DNA of 64,000 nucleotides from Fodinibius sp052060035 (GTDB lineage: Bacteria > Bacteroidota > Rhodothermia > Balneolales > Balneolaceae): NCBI RefSeq assembly GCF_052060035.1, contig NZ_JBPOEA010000004.1, positions 124,001 to 188,000 on the forward strand, given 5' to 3'. The notes under the pieces are model-generated. The model saw only the letters and a program-made list of their open reading frames with translations, searched no databases and was not told the origin of the DNA. Made by a program: the position numbers and the translations under genes. Positions 18,149 to 27,347 of this stretch are shown piece after piece. The first letter of the stretch is position 1; every line of letters starts with the position of its first letter.

Positions 18149-21100
18149 TTAGAATCCAACACTTAAACCAAAGTTAATTGAACGTGGTACAGGATAACTT
18201 CCCATATCTATACCATAATTAAGGTTATTGTTATCTACCTTCCCTAATTCAGGATCAAAACCGCTGTAACTTGTAAAAGTCAATAAATTTCGAGCCCTTG
18301 CATATACTCTTACTTTGCGGGCTCCTAACTTATTTAATAGACTAGCGGGAAGGTTATATCCTATTTGAATATTTTTCAATCTCAAATATGACCCATCTTC
18401 AACATATCGATCTGAAATTCGAGCATTGTCGTTGGGGTCACTCCAGATTAGTCGTGGCATATCATTACTAGTTCCTGGCCCTGTCCACCGATCCAACACG
18501 GTTGCCATTTTGTTTCCGATATGAGAACCATTTTCTAAGCGATAACCCATCGTATTCATTAATTCATTCCCATAAACTCCACTAATCAATAGACTTAAAT
18601 CGAAGTTTTTATAGGAGGCGCTTGCATTAAAAGCAACTTCGAAATCAGGTATTGGACTACCTAAATAAGTACGGTCATCGTCATTAATAACCCCATCCTC
18701 ATTAACATCGACAAATCGAATATCACCAGGTGCAGCACCTGACTGAGTCGCATGATTATCAACATCATCCTGAGTTTGGAATAACCCATTCGTCTTATAT
18801 CCATAAAACTCTCCGATGGATCTGCCTTCTTGAGTTCTGGTTAAACGCACAGATTCCCGATAAAGGATTGGAGATCCAATAGGTAACCCTCCTCCAAGGT
18901 CCAACACTGTATTTTTAACAGTAGAAAAATTACCGCCAAAGCTGTAGGAAAATTCACCCGCAGAGTTTTGATATTTCAGAGCGAGCTCAAGGCCTTTATT
19001 TTCAACTTCTCCCGCATTTTGGTATGGAGCTTCAGGTATACCAGCACTTGTTGGAATAGGTATTGGCACGAGCATATCTGATGTTGTCTTAACATAGTAA
19101 TCTGCTGTAAAATTGACCTTGTCGTCAAAAACGGCCAAATCTACACCGATATTTGTCTGAGTCGTAGTTTCCCATTTCACATCCTCATTTGGAACTCCCA
19201 CTGGTGCAACGCCAGGAACCACTTCCTGTGCATCACCCAAAACATAATATTGCGAGAGATTCAATCTCGTTGCATAATTATAATTACCTATTTGTGAGTT
19301 ACCGGATTTCCCCCAACTAAAACGCAATTTTAAGTTAGACAGAAAATCAACATCAGATAAGAATTCTTCTTCAGTAAGTCTCCAACCCAATGAAAAAGAA
19401 GGGAAAGTACCGTACCGATTGCCCTCACCAAATTTTGAGGATCCATCAACTCTTAAATTACCAGTGAAAAGATATTTATTCTGATATGAATAGTTTACAC
19501 GACCAAAATATCCTATTAATGCCTCCTCTTCAACGAATTCAGATAGAGTTGTAATATTATCTGCTGCACTTAAGACAGTTACATTCTCATTAATAAACCC
19601 TTGGGCTGAAGCATCTATCGATTCATACCGAGACTCACTAACCGAAAAACCACCAAGTAGCTCAACATCATGATCCTGCATGAATGTTTCTTCATAATTA
19701 ACAGTGGTCTGGCTAGTCCAGCTGAAACTATTACTGTTACTTCTAATCAACTCCGCTATTGAGTTTGAAGTTATACCCCATCTGTATGTTGGGTCAAATT
19801 CAAAATAATTACCGTTTGAATAGTCTACCCCAAATTCAGATTTAATCCTAAGATTTGATGTAGGATTTATTTCAAGGTATGACCGATTTACAACATTAGA
19901 AATTTCATTATCTACCTCATTTATAGTTGCCAAACCTACTGGGTTAGGACCTTGACTACTACCCTCAAAATCTCCCTGAGGACCTGCAAATTCTCCATCG
20001 CGGCGAACTGGAACTGTTGGTGACATTTCTAAAGCTCCAACTATTCGATTATCAGTAGCAAATGGATAATCTTCAGGTATAGCCGCTTGGTTCGTACGGG
20101 AAAGTGATATTCTGTTACCTATCTTAAAAAAATCAGATATTTCATAATCAGCATTTGCTCTAACTGAGGACCTTTCAAATCCACTACCGATTAAAACCCC
20201 TTCTTCATTATAATGGCCACCTGATATAAAGTATTGCAACTTTTCATTACCTCCAGAAACAGACAGATTATATTTTTGAACTGCCGCATTTCTTGATAAC
20301 TCATCTTGCCAATCAGTTCCTTGTCCTAAAGAGGAAGGATTATCCCAATAGGTCTGTAACCCTGATGCAGACCGTGCTTCATTTTGCATACGAGCATATT
20401 CTTCCGCATTTAGCATGTCGACCTTATTAGATAACTGCTGAACTCCATAAGTCATATCCAAATCAACTTGCGTCTGTCCACTTGCTCCACTTTTCGTAGA
20501 TATCAATACCACTCCATTACCCCCATTTGCTCCATAAATTGCTGCTGCAGAGGCATCTTTTAAAACATCTATAGATTCAATATTGCTTGGGTTTATAGAA
20601 TTTATATCCCCACCAGGAATTCCATCGATTACATATAACGGACTACTATTCCCAATTGTACCAATACCTCTAACATCTACTGATATGCCAGCACCAGGCG
20701 TACCACTGTTTTGTGTAACATTAACACCTGAAATTCGACCCTGAATTGCTTGATTAATATTAGTAGTAGTCTGCTGGGCAATTTCTTCCGAAGAAATTGA
20801 AGATATTGCAGAAGTGACTTCACCTCTTCGCTGGGTTCCATAACCAACAACTACAAGCTCATTGAGACTACCTACATCTTCCACAAGTTGTACTTCAAGA
20901 TAGTCTTGGGAACCTACCCTAACCTCCTTTTCTCCGTAACCCACGTAAGAAAATACAAGAATTGACTCCTCACTTGGTACGTCCAATTCAAATTTACCAT
21001 CGGTTCCAGTAGTAGTTCCTCGCTGTGTCCCTTTCAAAGTAATGTTAACTCCTATAAGGGTTTGGCCAGTTTGGCTATCAGTAACAATACCCTGGACACT

Positions 21101-21223
21101 TTTTTCATTATCCTGCCCCATTACTGAGTTTGCCAATCCATTAATTAAAAAAAGAAACAACAATGTGCTGACTACTAGCCGTATGCCTATCAAACTTTTA
21201 CTTGTTTTTTTTATCCGTTTCAT
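18149..21223 (-). CDS. susC: SusC/RagA-family TonB-dependent glycan transporter
   Basis: The start MKRIKKTSKSLIGIRL was chosen because it gives a signal peptide ending near VMGQ; two upstream in-frame Met codons add a non-signal extension. The order is an N-terminal carboxypeptidase-regulatory-like domain (VQGIVTDSQTGQTLIGVNI), the SusC TonB-box region (LNELVVVGYGTQRR), the plug (ISGVNVTQNSGTPGAGISV, YVIDGIPG, DVLKDASAAAIYGANGGNG) and a 22-strand barrel ending INFGLSVGF with terminal Phe. About 1,024 aa, usual for the family. It imports oligosaccharides across the outer membrane using TonB. It heads the leftward operon of the island. Confidence 0.96.
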   Translation of the reverse strand: MKRIKKTSKSLIGIRLVVSTLLFLFLINGLANSVMGQDNEKSVQGIVTDSQTGQTLIGVNITLKGTQRGTTTGTDGKFELDVPSEESILVFSYVGYGEKEVRVGSQDYLEVQLVEDVGSLNELVVVGYGTQRRGEVTSAISSISSEEIAQQTTTNINQAIQGRISGVNVTQNSGTPGAGISVDVRGIGTIGNSSPLYVIDGIPGGDINSINPSNIESIDVLKDASAAAIYGANGGNGVVLISTKSGASGQTQVDLDMTYGVQQLSNKVDMLNAEEYARMQNEARSASGLQTYWDNPSSLGQGTDWQDELSRNAAVQKYNLSVSGGNEKLQYFISGGHYNEEGVLIGSGFERSSVRANADYEISDFFKIGNRISLSRTNQAAIPEDYPFATDNRIVGALEMSPTVPVRRDGEFAGPQGDFEGSSQGPNPVGLATINEVDNEISNVVNRSYLEINPTSNLRIKSEFGVDYSNGNYFEFDPTYRWGITSNSIAELIRSNSNSFSWTSQTTVNYEETFMQDHDVELLGGFSVSESRYESIDASAQGFINENVTVLSAADNITTLSEFVEEEALIGYFGRVNYSYQNKYLFTGNLRVDGSSKFGEGNRYGTFPSFSLGWRLTEEEFLSDVDFLSNLKLRFSWGKSGNSQIGNYNYATRLNLSQYYVLGDAQEVVPGVAPVGVPNEDVKWETTTQTNIGVDLAVFDDKVNFTADYYVKTTSDMLVPIPIPTSAGIPEAPYQNAGEVENKGLELALKYQNSAGEFSYSFGGNFSTVKNTVLDLGGGLPIGSPILYRESVRLTRTQEGRSIGEFYGYKTNGLFQTQDDVDNHATQSGAAPGDIRFVDVNEDGVINDDDRTYLGSPIPDFEVAFNASASYKNFDLSLLISGVYGNELMNTMGYRLENGSHIGNKMATVLDRWTGPGTSNDMPRLIWSDPNDNARISDRYVEDGSYLRLKNIQIGYNLPASLLNKLGARKVRVYARARNLLTFTSYSGFDPELGKVDNNNLNYGIDMGSYPVPRSINFGLSVGF

Positions 21224-21519
21224 TGTATTAGAACTTTTGATAAAGTGATTAATAAATAACGATTTCATTCTAATTATCCCATACAGTTCTTTCGTTTTAT
21301 TTCTTTTTCTAATTAAACCATTCAATTTTTAAAATCAAAATAAAATAACAAAAGTTTATAAATCCCGCCCAAAAGGATCTAATCCCGCTTTTTAGACATA
21401 TTTAAATATTAAAAGGGCAATAAAGGTATTTTTTACTTTCTTATGTTTCATTTTTTTTCTTACTTAAAGCAAATAAAAGTACCATAACGAAAGATATTAA
21501 AAGAAATACATAGCCCTTT
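21224..21519. promoter_or_regulatory. Divergent promoter region of the catabolic island
   Basis: Very AT-rich 296-bp spacer between susC (leftward) and the DMT permease gene (rightward). Both operons of the island must start here. It contains long A/T runs; no promoter or operator box was recognised with confidence. The DeoR-family repressor encoded at 27.3-28.1 kb is the natural candidate to bind here (inference). Confidence 0.5.
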
Positions 21520-22437
21520 ATGATTAAATCAAAAAATTGGTTGATTTATGCGATAATAACCACCCTCTTCTGGGGAGTATGGGGTGCCTTAATTGAAATA
21601 ACAGAAAAAGCTGGTTTTCCCGCGACTTTAGGATATGTTGTTTGGGCGTTAACAATGATCCCTCCCGCAATAGTAGCATTATACAATATAAACTGGCAAC
21701 TGAATTATGATAAAAAAGCTATTTTTTATGGAGCGTTGGCAGGATTCACTGGAGCAGGTGGACAGCTAATACTTTTTGAGACACTTAGGCTTGGGCCGGC
21801 ATATCTGGTATTTCCCATAATATCATTGTCACCAGTAATTACCATTATTCTTTCTAAGATCTTTCTTAAAGAAAAAACTGGTAAACTTGGTTGGGCCGGT
21901 ATTGTTCTTGCTTTAATTGCAATCCCTCTTCTCTCATACCAAGAACCCTCAGCAAACTCTAATGGCAACCTTCTTTGGCTTGCATTAGCCTTAATAGTTT
22001 TTGGTGCATGGGGTTTTCAAGCTTTCGTACTTCGGTTTGCTAATAACAGCATGAAGGCAGAGAGTATTTTCTTTTATATGATGGCAACAGCCATTATGCT
22101 CATCCCGGTTGCACTTTATATGACTGACTTTTCTCAACCAATAAATTGGGGATTTAAAGGCCCTTATTTAGCTGCTATAATACAAACACTTAATGCCGTT
22201 GGAGCCCTGATGCTTGTATTCGCTTTTAGATACGGAAAAGCAATAATCGTGTCTCCAATGACAAATGCTTTAGCACCTGTTATAACAATTATTTTATCAC
22301 TGATTATTTATTCTGTTATACCCCACCCAATTATTATTACTGGGATGATATTGGCAATACTTGCTGCATTACTCATGGGATATGAGGAAGAAGTAGATGA
22401 AGATACAAAAGAAGAGCTAACAGCAAATGCAAGTTAG
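21520..22437 (+). CDS. DMT-superfamily (EamA-type) permease, 10 spans
   Basis: The 305-aa protein has ten hydrophobic segments arranged as two EamA repeats of five. FWGVWGALIE opens the first repeat, IISLSPVITIILSKIFLKEKTG closes it (family pattern: P-V-x-T/S near the end of span 4, then a K-E-K loop). The second repeat repeats the pattern with PMTNALAPVITIILSLI. An acidic tail follows. EamA proteins transport sugars, amino acids or metabolites; as first gene of the rightward operon ahead of agaS, uptake of the released amino sugar across the inner membrane is a reasonable inference, but export cannot be excluded. Confidence 0.8.
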   Translation: MIKSKNWLIYAIITTLFWGVWGALIEITEKAGFPATLGYVVWALTMIPPAIVALYNINWQLNYDKKAIFYGALAGFTGAGGQLILFETLRLGPAYLVFPIISLSPVITIILSKIFLKEKTGKLGWAGIVLALIAIPLLSYQEPSANSNGNLLWLALALIVFGAWGFQAFVLRFANNSMKAESIFFYMMATAIMLIPVALYMTDFSQPINWGFKGPYLAAIIQTLNAVGALMLVFAFRYGKAIIVSPMTNALAPVITIILSLIIYSVIPHPIIITGMILAILAALLMGYEEEVDEDTKEELTANAS

Positions 22438-22488
22438 CTACTATTACTCTTTTAATAATTAGAACTATTAGTATAATTCGTTTTATCT

Positions 22489-23646
22489 ATGAAAGAATCA
22501 CAAGAAGTTTTAAAAGTTTTTGAAGATGCTGATATCCATACGGGTGGCGAAATCACGGGGCAACCAAAATTATGGATTGATATTTATAAAAAATTAAAAT
22601 CTGAAAAAGAAGAGATTCTAAATTTTTTTAATAGCGAAAACATTAACTCCCCCGATGAGGTTAATGTCATTTTAACTGGAGCTGGCTCATCTGCGTTTAT
22701 TGGAGAAATAACTCAATATGCTTTTAAAAAAGCAGGTTTTAAAAATGCCCAAGCTATCCCTACCACAGACCTAGTAACCCATTTTACCGACTTAGTTGAT
22801 ACATCACATCCTTTACTGCTTATTTCATTTGGGAGATCAGGAAACAGCCCGGAAAGTAAAGCAACTGTTGCATTAGCTAATAAATACTGTGATCAAGTTA
22901 GTCATTTAATTATTAGCTGCAATAAAAATGGGGAGCTTGCTAAACGTGCGGACAAATCAAATGCTTTCGCTTTTATCCTTCCGCCTTCCGCTGAAGATCA
23001 AGGACTTGCTATGACAGGCAGCTTTTCAGGAATGGTTTTAGCTGCTTCTTTAATAAGTAATATCAGCGAAATTGAAAAGTTAGAACCAATTGTATCAAAG
23101 ATATCTAATATTGGCAATTATATACTTAAGCACCATTTAGATCTTTTAAGCAAAATATCGAACAAAGATTTTAATCGAATTATCTTTTTAGGAGATGGCC
23201 CTTTATTAGGATGTGCCCGTGAATCACATCTTAAGGTTCAAGAATTATCCGACGGAATTTGCTTGGGCAAATTTGATTCATTTTTAGGATTTCGACACGG
23301 ACCCAAAGCAATTGTTAATGATAAATCTTTACTAATTTATTTATTAAGCAACGACCAAAGGGTAGCTAAGTATCAATTTGATTTAATTGAACAAATATCC
23401 CTTCAAAATCTAGGTCTGCATTCCTTAGCAATTGGCAATATCGATGATGTAGATAAGCATGTAGACTCATACATACAAATAAACCAACTGAATGAATTGC
23501 CTGAAATATATTTACCAATACCCTATATATTAATTGCTCAAATAATTGGTTTCCTTAAGGCAAAATATCTTGGGTTAAATCCCGACAATCCTTCCCAGAA
23601 TGGAGCTATTTCAAGAGTTGTAGAAGGAGTAAAACTATATATATAA
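22489..23646 (+). CDS. agaS: Galactosamine-6-phosphate deaminase/isomerase AgaS (SIS domain)
   Basis: Two SIS domains are present. The first has LTGAGSSAFIGE (62-73), PTTDLVTH and the phosphosugar-binding ISFGRSGNSPES (112-123); the second has ARESHLKVQELSDG and GFRHGPKA near 267-274. This sequence closely follows E. coli AgaS, which converts D-galactosamine-6-phosphate to D-tagatose-6-phosphate plus ammonia. Length 385 aa, normal for the family. It lies 51 bp after the permease and 42 bp before the aldolase. Its presence, together with KbaYZ, is the strongest evidence that the island degrades an amino sugar of galacto configuration. Confidence 0.93.
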   Translation: MKESQEVLKVFEDADIHTGGEITGQPKLWIDIYKKLKSEKEEILNFFNSENINSPDEVNVILTGAGSSAFIGEITQYAFKKAGFKNAQAIPTTDLVTHFTDLVDTSHPLLLISFGRSGNSPESKATVALANKYCDQVSHLIISCNKNGELAKRADKSNAFAFILPPSAEDQGLAMTGSFSGMVLAASLISNISEIEKLEPIVSKISNIGNYILKHHLDLLSKISNKDFNRIIFLGDGPLLGCARESHLKVQELSDGICLGKFDSFLGFRHGPKAIVNDKSLLIYLLSNDQRVAKYQFDLIEQISLQNLGLHSLAIGNIDDVDKHVDSYIQINQLNELPEIYLPIPYILIAQIIGFLKAKYLGLNPDNPSQNGAISRVVEGVKLYI

Positions 23647-23688
23647 TATTTTCTTGGCACAAGCTATCAGTAACCTTTTTATAATTAT

Positions 23689-24513
23689 ATGAGATCTTTA
23701 CAAGAACAATTCACAAACCTAAGCAAAAATAACAAAGCACTATTAGCAGTAAATTTTTATAATTTCGAAACTCTTTCAGCGATACTTAAGGCAGCTGCTG
23801 CACAGAACACCGGTATTATTCTACAATCTACCAAAAGTACTATAGATTACCTTGGATTAGAGGTAACAGCCAAACTTGCCCGTGCTGCTATCAATCAATA
23901 CAAAGTAGATGCATGGTTACACCTTGACCATGCCAAGGATACAGATCTTATAAAAAAAGCTCTTGACGCTGGCTATGATTCAGTGATGATTGATGCCAGC
24001 GAACAACCTATTGCGAATAACCGCAAGGTGACACGCCAAGTTGTTGAAATGGCTAAACCCTATGGAGCAAACGTAGAAGCAGAATTAGGATATATTGCAA
24101 AATTAGGCCAATCAAAAGAAAAGGCGGCCTTTACTCAACCTGATGAAGCACAACAATTCGTGGAATTTACTGGAGTTGATGCCTTGGCAGTGGCTATCGG
24201 TTCAGCTCATGGTTTTTATGACAAAGAACCTAATTTAGATATTGAACTATTAAGTCAAATACAAGAATGTACTCCTGCAGCCCTTGTCTTACACGGTGGA
24301 TCTGGCATTCCTGATCATCAAATACAAGCGGCTATACAAAATGGAATTCGGAAAATTAATGTAGCTACTGAAGTCAAAAATGGCTTCATGAATACGCTTA
24401 GGGATCAACTGCCAAAATCAGATGAAATCGATCTTAGAAAAGTTTTTCCAACAGCCATTAATCATGTTCAAAACCTACTTGAAGAAAAAATTTCGATGGT
24501 TAATAAGGCATAA
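23689..24513 (+). CDS. kbaY: Class II tagatose-1,6-bisphosphate aldolase catalytic subunit (KbaY/GatY-like)
   Basis: The 274-aa class II aldolase has the proton-donor/zinc pair in LHLDHAKD (Asp80, His81), VEAELGYI (129-136), a second zinc His in GSAHG and a third in LHGGSGIP (His202), then IRKINVATEVKNGF. It cleaves tagatose-1,6-bisphosphate (or, less likely here, fructose-1,6-bisphosphate) in the cytoplasm. The partner KbaZ is encoded in the opposite operon. Six bases separate its stop from the amidohydrolase gene, so the two are coupled. Assignment to tagatose rather than fructose rests on the agaS and kbaZ context. Confidence 0.9.
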   Translation: MRSLQEQFTNLSKNNKALLAVNFYNFETLSAILKAAAAQNTGIILQSTKSTIDYLGLEVTAKLARAAINQYKVDAWLHLDHAKDTDLIKKALDAGYDSVMIDASEQPIANNRKVTRQVVEMAKPYGANVEAELGYIAKLGQSKEKAAFTQPDEAQQFVEFTGVDALAVAIGSAHGFYDKEPNLDIELLSQIQECTPAALVLHGGSGIPDHQIQAAIQNGIRKINVATEVKNGFMNTLRDQLPKSDEIDLRKVFPTAINHVQNLLEEKISMVNKA

Positions 24514-24519
24514 TTTTTC

Positions 24520-25521
24520 ATGACAGCAATTGATGGTTTTAAAAAAATTGACGCCCATATTCATTTTAATTCAGATCGAGACAACCTTTTAGAACTTGCA
24601 GACAAGTACAATTTCGATCTGTTAACAATAAATACAGAGGTTCCGGATTTCCCTTCTATTACCAAGCAAAAAAAGCTTGCCGAAACATATAAGAAAAAAT
24701 CCACTGTCTTCTTATTTCATGCCACTACCATTGATTCCGAAAATATCTTTGAGGATGATTGGGCCGAAAGAACTATTGAAAAAATTATAAAGGATATAAA
24801 AAACGGTGCATCCGGTGTAAAATTCTGGAAAAATATTGGCATGTCTATTCAATGTGACGATGACTCCTTCCTCATGCTGGATAACAATAAATTTGATCCC
24901 GTATTTGACTTCCTTGAAAGAGAAAAAATTCCGGTCTTAGCTCACCAGGGCGAACCCAAAAACTGTTGGCTTCCCGTTAATGACATGACCGTACAAAGTG
25001 ATCGTGACTACTTTTCTGACCATCCACAGTATCACATGTACAAACACCCCGAATATCCTGATTATTGGGATCACATTAATGCCAGAGATGCAAGGCTAGA
25101 AAAACATCCTGATCTACAGTTTGTAGGCTTACATTTAGCAAGCTTAGAGTGGAGTTTGGATGAACTTTCAAAACGATTGGACAAGTTCCCCAATATGGCT
25201 GTAGACTTGGCCGAAAGAATTTCCCACCTATATTATCACACAGCTAACAACCGGGAGTTCGTTATTGACTTCTTCAAAAAGTATCAGAACCGAATCATCT
25301 ATGGGACTGATATTATTGATGATCCCAGTATGCAACCGGCCAAAGTACTTAACGACTTGCAAAAACGATGGAAAAGCCATTGGGAGTTTTTGTCCACCGG
25401 TCAAAAAATGCAATCTTCTCAGATTGATCAACCATTTTATGGATTAAATCTACCTGATCCTATTCTGGAAAAGATATACAGGTTTAATGCCATCAATTGG
25501 TACGACTTAAATACTCGATAA
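24520..25521 (+). CDS. Cytoplasmic metal-dependent amidohydrolase (Amidohydro_2 type), candidate non-classical deacetylase or lactonase
   Basis: The 333-aa TIM-barrel protein lacks a signal peptide. Ligand candidates are HIH at 13-15, Lys101 (GVKFWKN), His142 (LAHQGEP), His205 (GLHLAS) and Asp264 (YGTDIIDD). It is a paralogue of the secreted enzyme at 14518-15609 by shared motif order and C-terminal pattern (KIYxxNAxxWY / KVYQSNARKIL). It sits inside the AgaS-KbaY-transporter operon exactly where pathway logic calls for a GalNAc-6-phosphate deacetylase, but it is not NagA/AgaA-like, having neither that family's length nor its motifs. Whether it deacetylates the phosphosugar, opens a lactone or does something else is unknown. 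Confidence 0.75.
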   Translation: MTAIDGFKKIDAHIHFNSDRDNLLELADKYNFDLLTINTEVPDFPSITKQKKLAETYKKKSTVFLFHATTIDSENIFEDDWAERTIEKIIKDIKNGASGVKFWKNIGMSIQCDDDSFLMLDNNKFDPVFDFLEREKIPVLAHQGEPKNCWLPVNDMTVQSDRDYFSDHPQYHMYKHPEYPDYWDHINARDARLEKHPDLQFVGLHLASLEWSLDELSKRLDKFPNMAVDLAERISHLYYHTANNREFVIDFFKKYQNRIIYGTDIIDDPSMQPAKVLNDLQKRWKSHWEFLSTGQKMQSSQIDQPFYGLNLPDPILEKIYRFNAINWYDLNTR

Positions 25522-25542
25522 CTTATATATCCCATCCTGCCA

Positions 25543-27336
25543 ATGCTTCTATCCACTATAGATTGGTTTATTATTGCTGCATACTTAGTCTTTTCTCTGA
25601 TTATTGGAATTTGGTTTGCCAAACAGGCGGGAAAGGACTCAACTGAATTTTTTGCTGCTGGTAAAAATATGCCTTGGTGGCTTTTAGGCATCTCGATGGT
25701 AGCAACAACTTTTTCAACTGATACTCCCAACCTTGTTGCAGACATTGTTCGTACGCAAGGTGTAGCCGGAAATTGGGGCTGGTGGGCTTTTCTACTAACA
25801 GGTATGCTAACTGTATTCGTCTATGCACAGTTATGGAAACGATCAGGTGTTCTTACTGATGTGGAATTTTATGAGTTAAGATACAGTGGAAAGTCAGCAG
25901 CTTTTCTAAGAGGATTCCGAGCTATATATCTTGGCTTTTTATTTAATGTAATTGTAATGGCTACAGTTTCATTAGCAGCTATCAAAATCGGTACTGTCTT
26001 AATGGGCTTAACCCCATTCCAAACAATCCTTATTGCTGGTACTGTAACTGTTATTTATAGTTCGCTTGGGGGACTAAAAAGTATTCTTATTACTGATTTT
26101 TTCCAGTTTTTTCTGTCACTTCTTGGAGGATTAGCAGCAGCTTACTATGCCCTCCAGCTACCAGAGGTAGGCGGGCTTGAGGGACTCCTAACAAGCAAAG
26201 AAGTGATCCCAAAACTAAATATTTTTCCGAATTTTAATAATCCATCTGAAATGTTAGGATTGTTAATCATTCCACTCGCTGTCCAGTGGTGGAGTGTTTA
26301 TTATCCCGGCTCTGAACCGGGAGGAGGTGGGTATATAGCCCAAAGAATGTTTGCTGCAAAAAATGAAAATCATGCTGTTGGTGCTGTTTTCTTTTTTAAT
26401 GCGGCTCATTTTGCGCTACGTCCATGGCCATGGATTATCGTTGGGTTAGCCTCACTAATTGTATTTCCTGATTTGGCTTCTATGAAAGAAGCCTTTCCGA
26501 CAGCTTCTGGGGTAGCTGCAAACGATATGGCTTATCCTGCAATGTTGACATTCTTACCTACTGGACTTATTGGCTTAGTCCTTGCCTCCCTTATTGCAGC
26601 ATATATGTCTACAATTTCCACTCACTTAAACTGGGGGTCTTCTTACTTAGTTAATGACTTCTATAAAAGATTTCTTCGACCCAAATCCTCCGAGAAAGAA
26701 CTGGTATTAGTAGGACGTATTTCTACCGTTGTTTTAATGATTTTTGCAGGAGCTTTAGCATTGGTAATGAAATCTGCTTTAGACAACTTTCAAATTTTAC
26801 TTCAAATTGGAGCAGGAACAGGACTAATATTCATACTCCGCTGGTTTTGGTGGCGAATTAATGCAGCAAGTGAGATAACAGCAATGATCGTTTCATTTTT
26901 AGTTGCCATGTATTTCCAATTCTTGCATGCATCTACAAACCTGCCAGAATTTACCAGTTGGCAAGAACTAATTACGGGCGTCATTGTTACTACGATAGCG
27001 TGGGTCATAACAATGTACTTAACACGGCCTACCGATTCTAAAACATTAGAAAAATTCATAAAACTAGTTCAACCCGGAGGACCAGGATGGAAAAAAGTTA
27101 GAATCCACTCATCTGAAGACTTAAAGAACTCTGGTAATGAAACCGATGGATGGGTTGTTCCTCAAGGAATCCTTTGTATGGTACTTGGTACAATTGCTAT
27201 CTATGGGGCCCTACTTGCAACAGGATACTGGATTTATGGTAATATATTTCCTGCTATTAGCCTGACCATAATTACTATAATCGATAGTTACTTATTAATG
27301 ATTTCATGGAAGAAATTACTGCAATTTCGCAGATAG
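25543..27336 (+). CDS. Sodium:solute symporter family (SSS) transporter
   Basis: The 597-aa protein has about 13-14 spans. It opens with IDWFIIAAYLVFSLIIGIW, has the family loop AGKNMPWWLLGISMVATTFS and a YSSLGGLKSILITDFFQF segment, and SEPGGGGYIAQRMFAAKNE and LIAAYMSTISTHLNWGSSY (sodium-site span). SSS members couple sodium entry to uptake of sugars, sialic acids, amino acids or nucleosides. As last gene of the rightward operon it is the likely high-affinity importer of the free sugar. It ends 11 bp from the convergent deoR-type gene. Confidence 0.88.
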   Translation: MLLSTIDWFIIAAYLVFSLIIGIWFAKQAGKDSTEFFAAGKNMPWWLLGISMVATTFSTDTPNLVADIVRTQGVAGNWGWWAFLLTGMLTVFVYAQLWKRSGVLTDVEFYELRYSGKSAAFLRGFRAIYLGFLFNVIVMATVSLAAIKIGTVLMGLTPFQTILIAGTVTVIYSSLGGLKSILITDFFQFFLSLLGGLAAAYYALQLPEVGGLEGLLTSKEVIPKLNIFPNFNNPSEMLGLLIIPLAVQWWSVYYPGSEPGGGGYIAQRMFAAKNENHAVGAVFFFNAAHFALRPWPWIIVGLASLIVFPDLASMKEAFPTASGVAANDMAYPAMLTFLPTGLIGLVLASLIAAYMSTISTHLNWGSSYLVNDFYKRFLRPKSSEKELVLVGRISTVVLMIFAGALALVMKSALDNFQILLQIGAGTGLIFILRWFWWRINAASEITAMIVSFLVAMYFQFLHASTNLPEFTSWQELITGVIVTTIAWVITMYLTRPTDSKTLEKFIKLVQPGGPGWKKVRIHSSEDLKNSGNETDGWVVPQGILCMVLGTIAIYGALLATGYWIYGNIFPAISLTIITIIDSYLLMISWKKLLQFRR

Positions 27337-27347
27337 ATATTTGATAA

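Noticed and set aside
21520..22437. Phosphotransferase-system component for amino-sugar uptake
   Set aside because: No PTS domains or His/Cys phosphorylation sites are present in this gene or any other in the island; it is a DMT-type permease.
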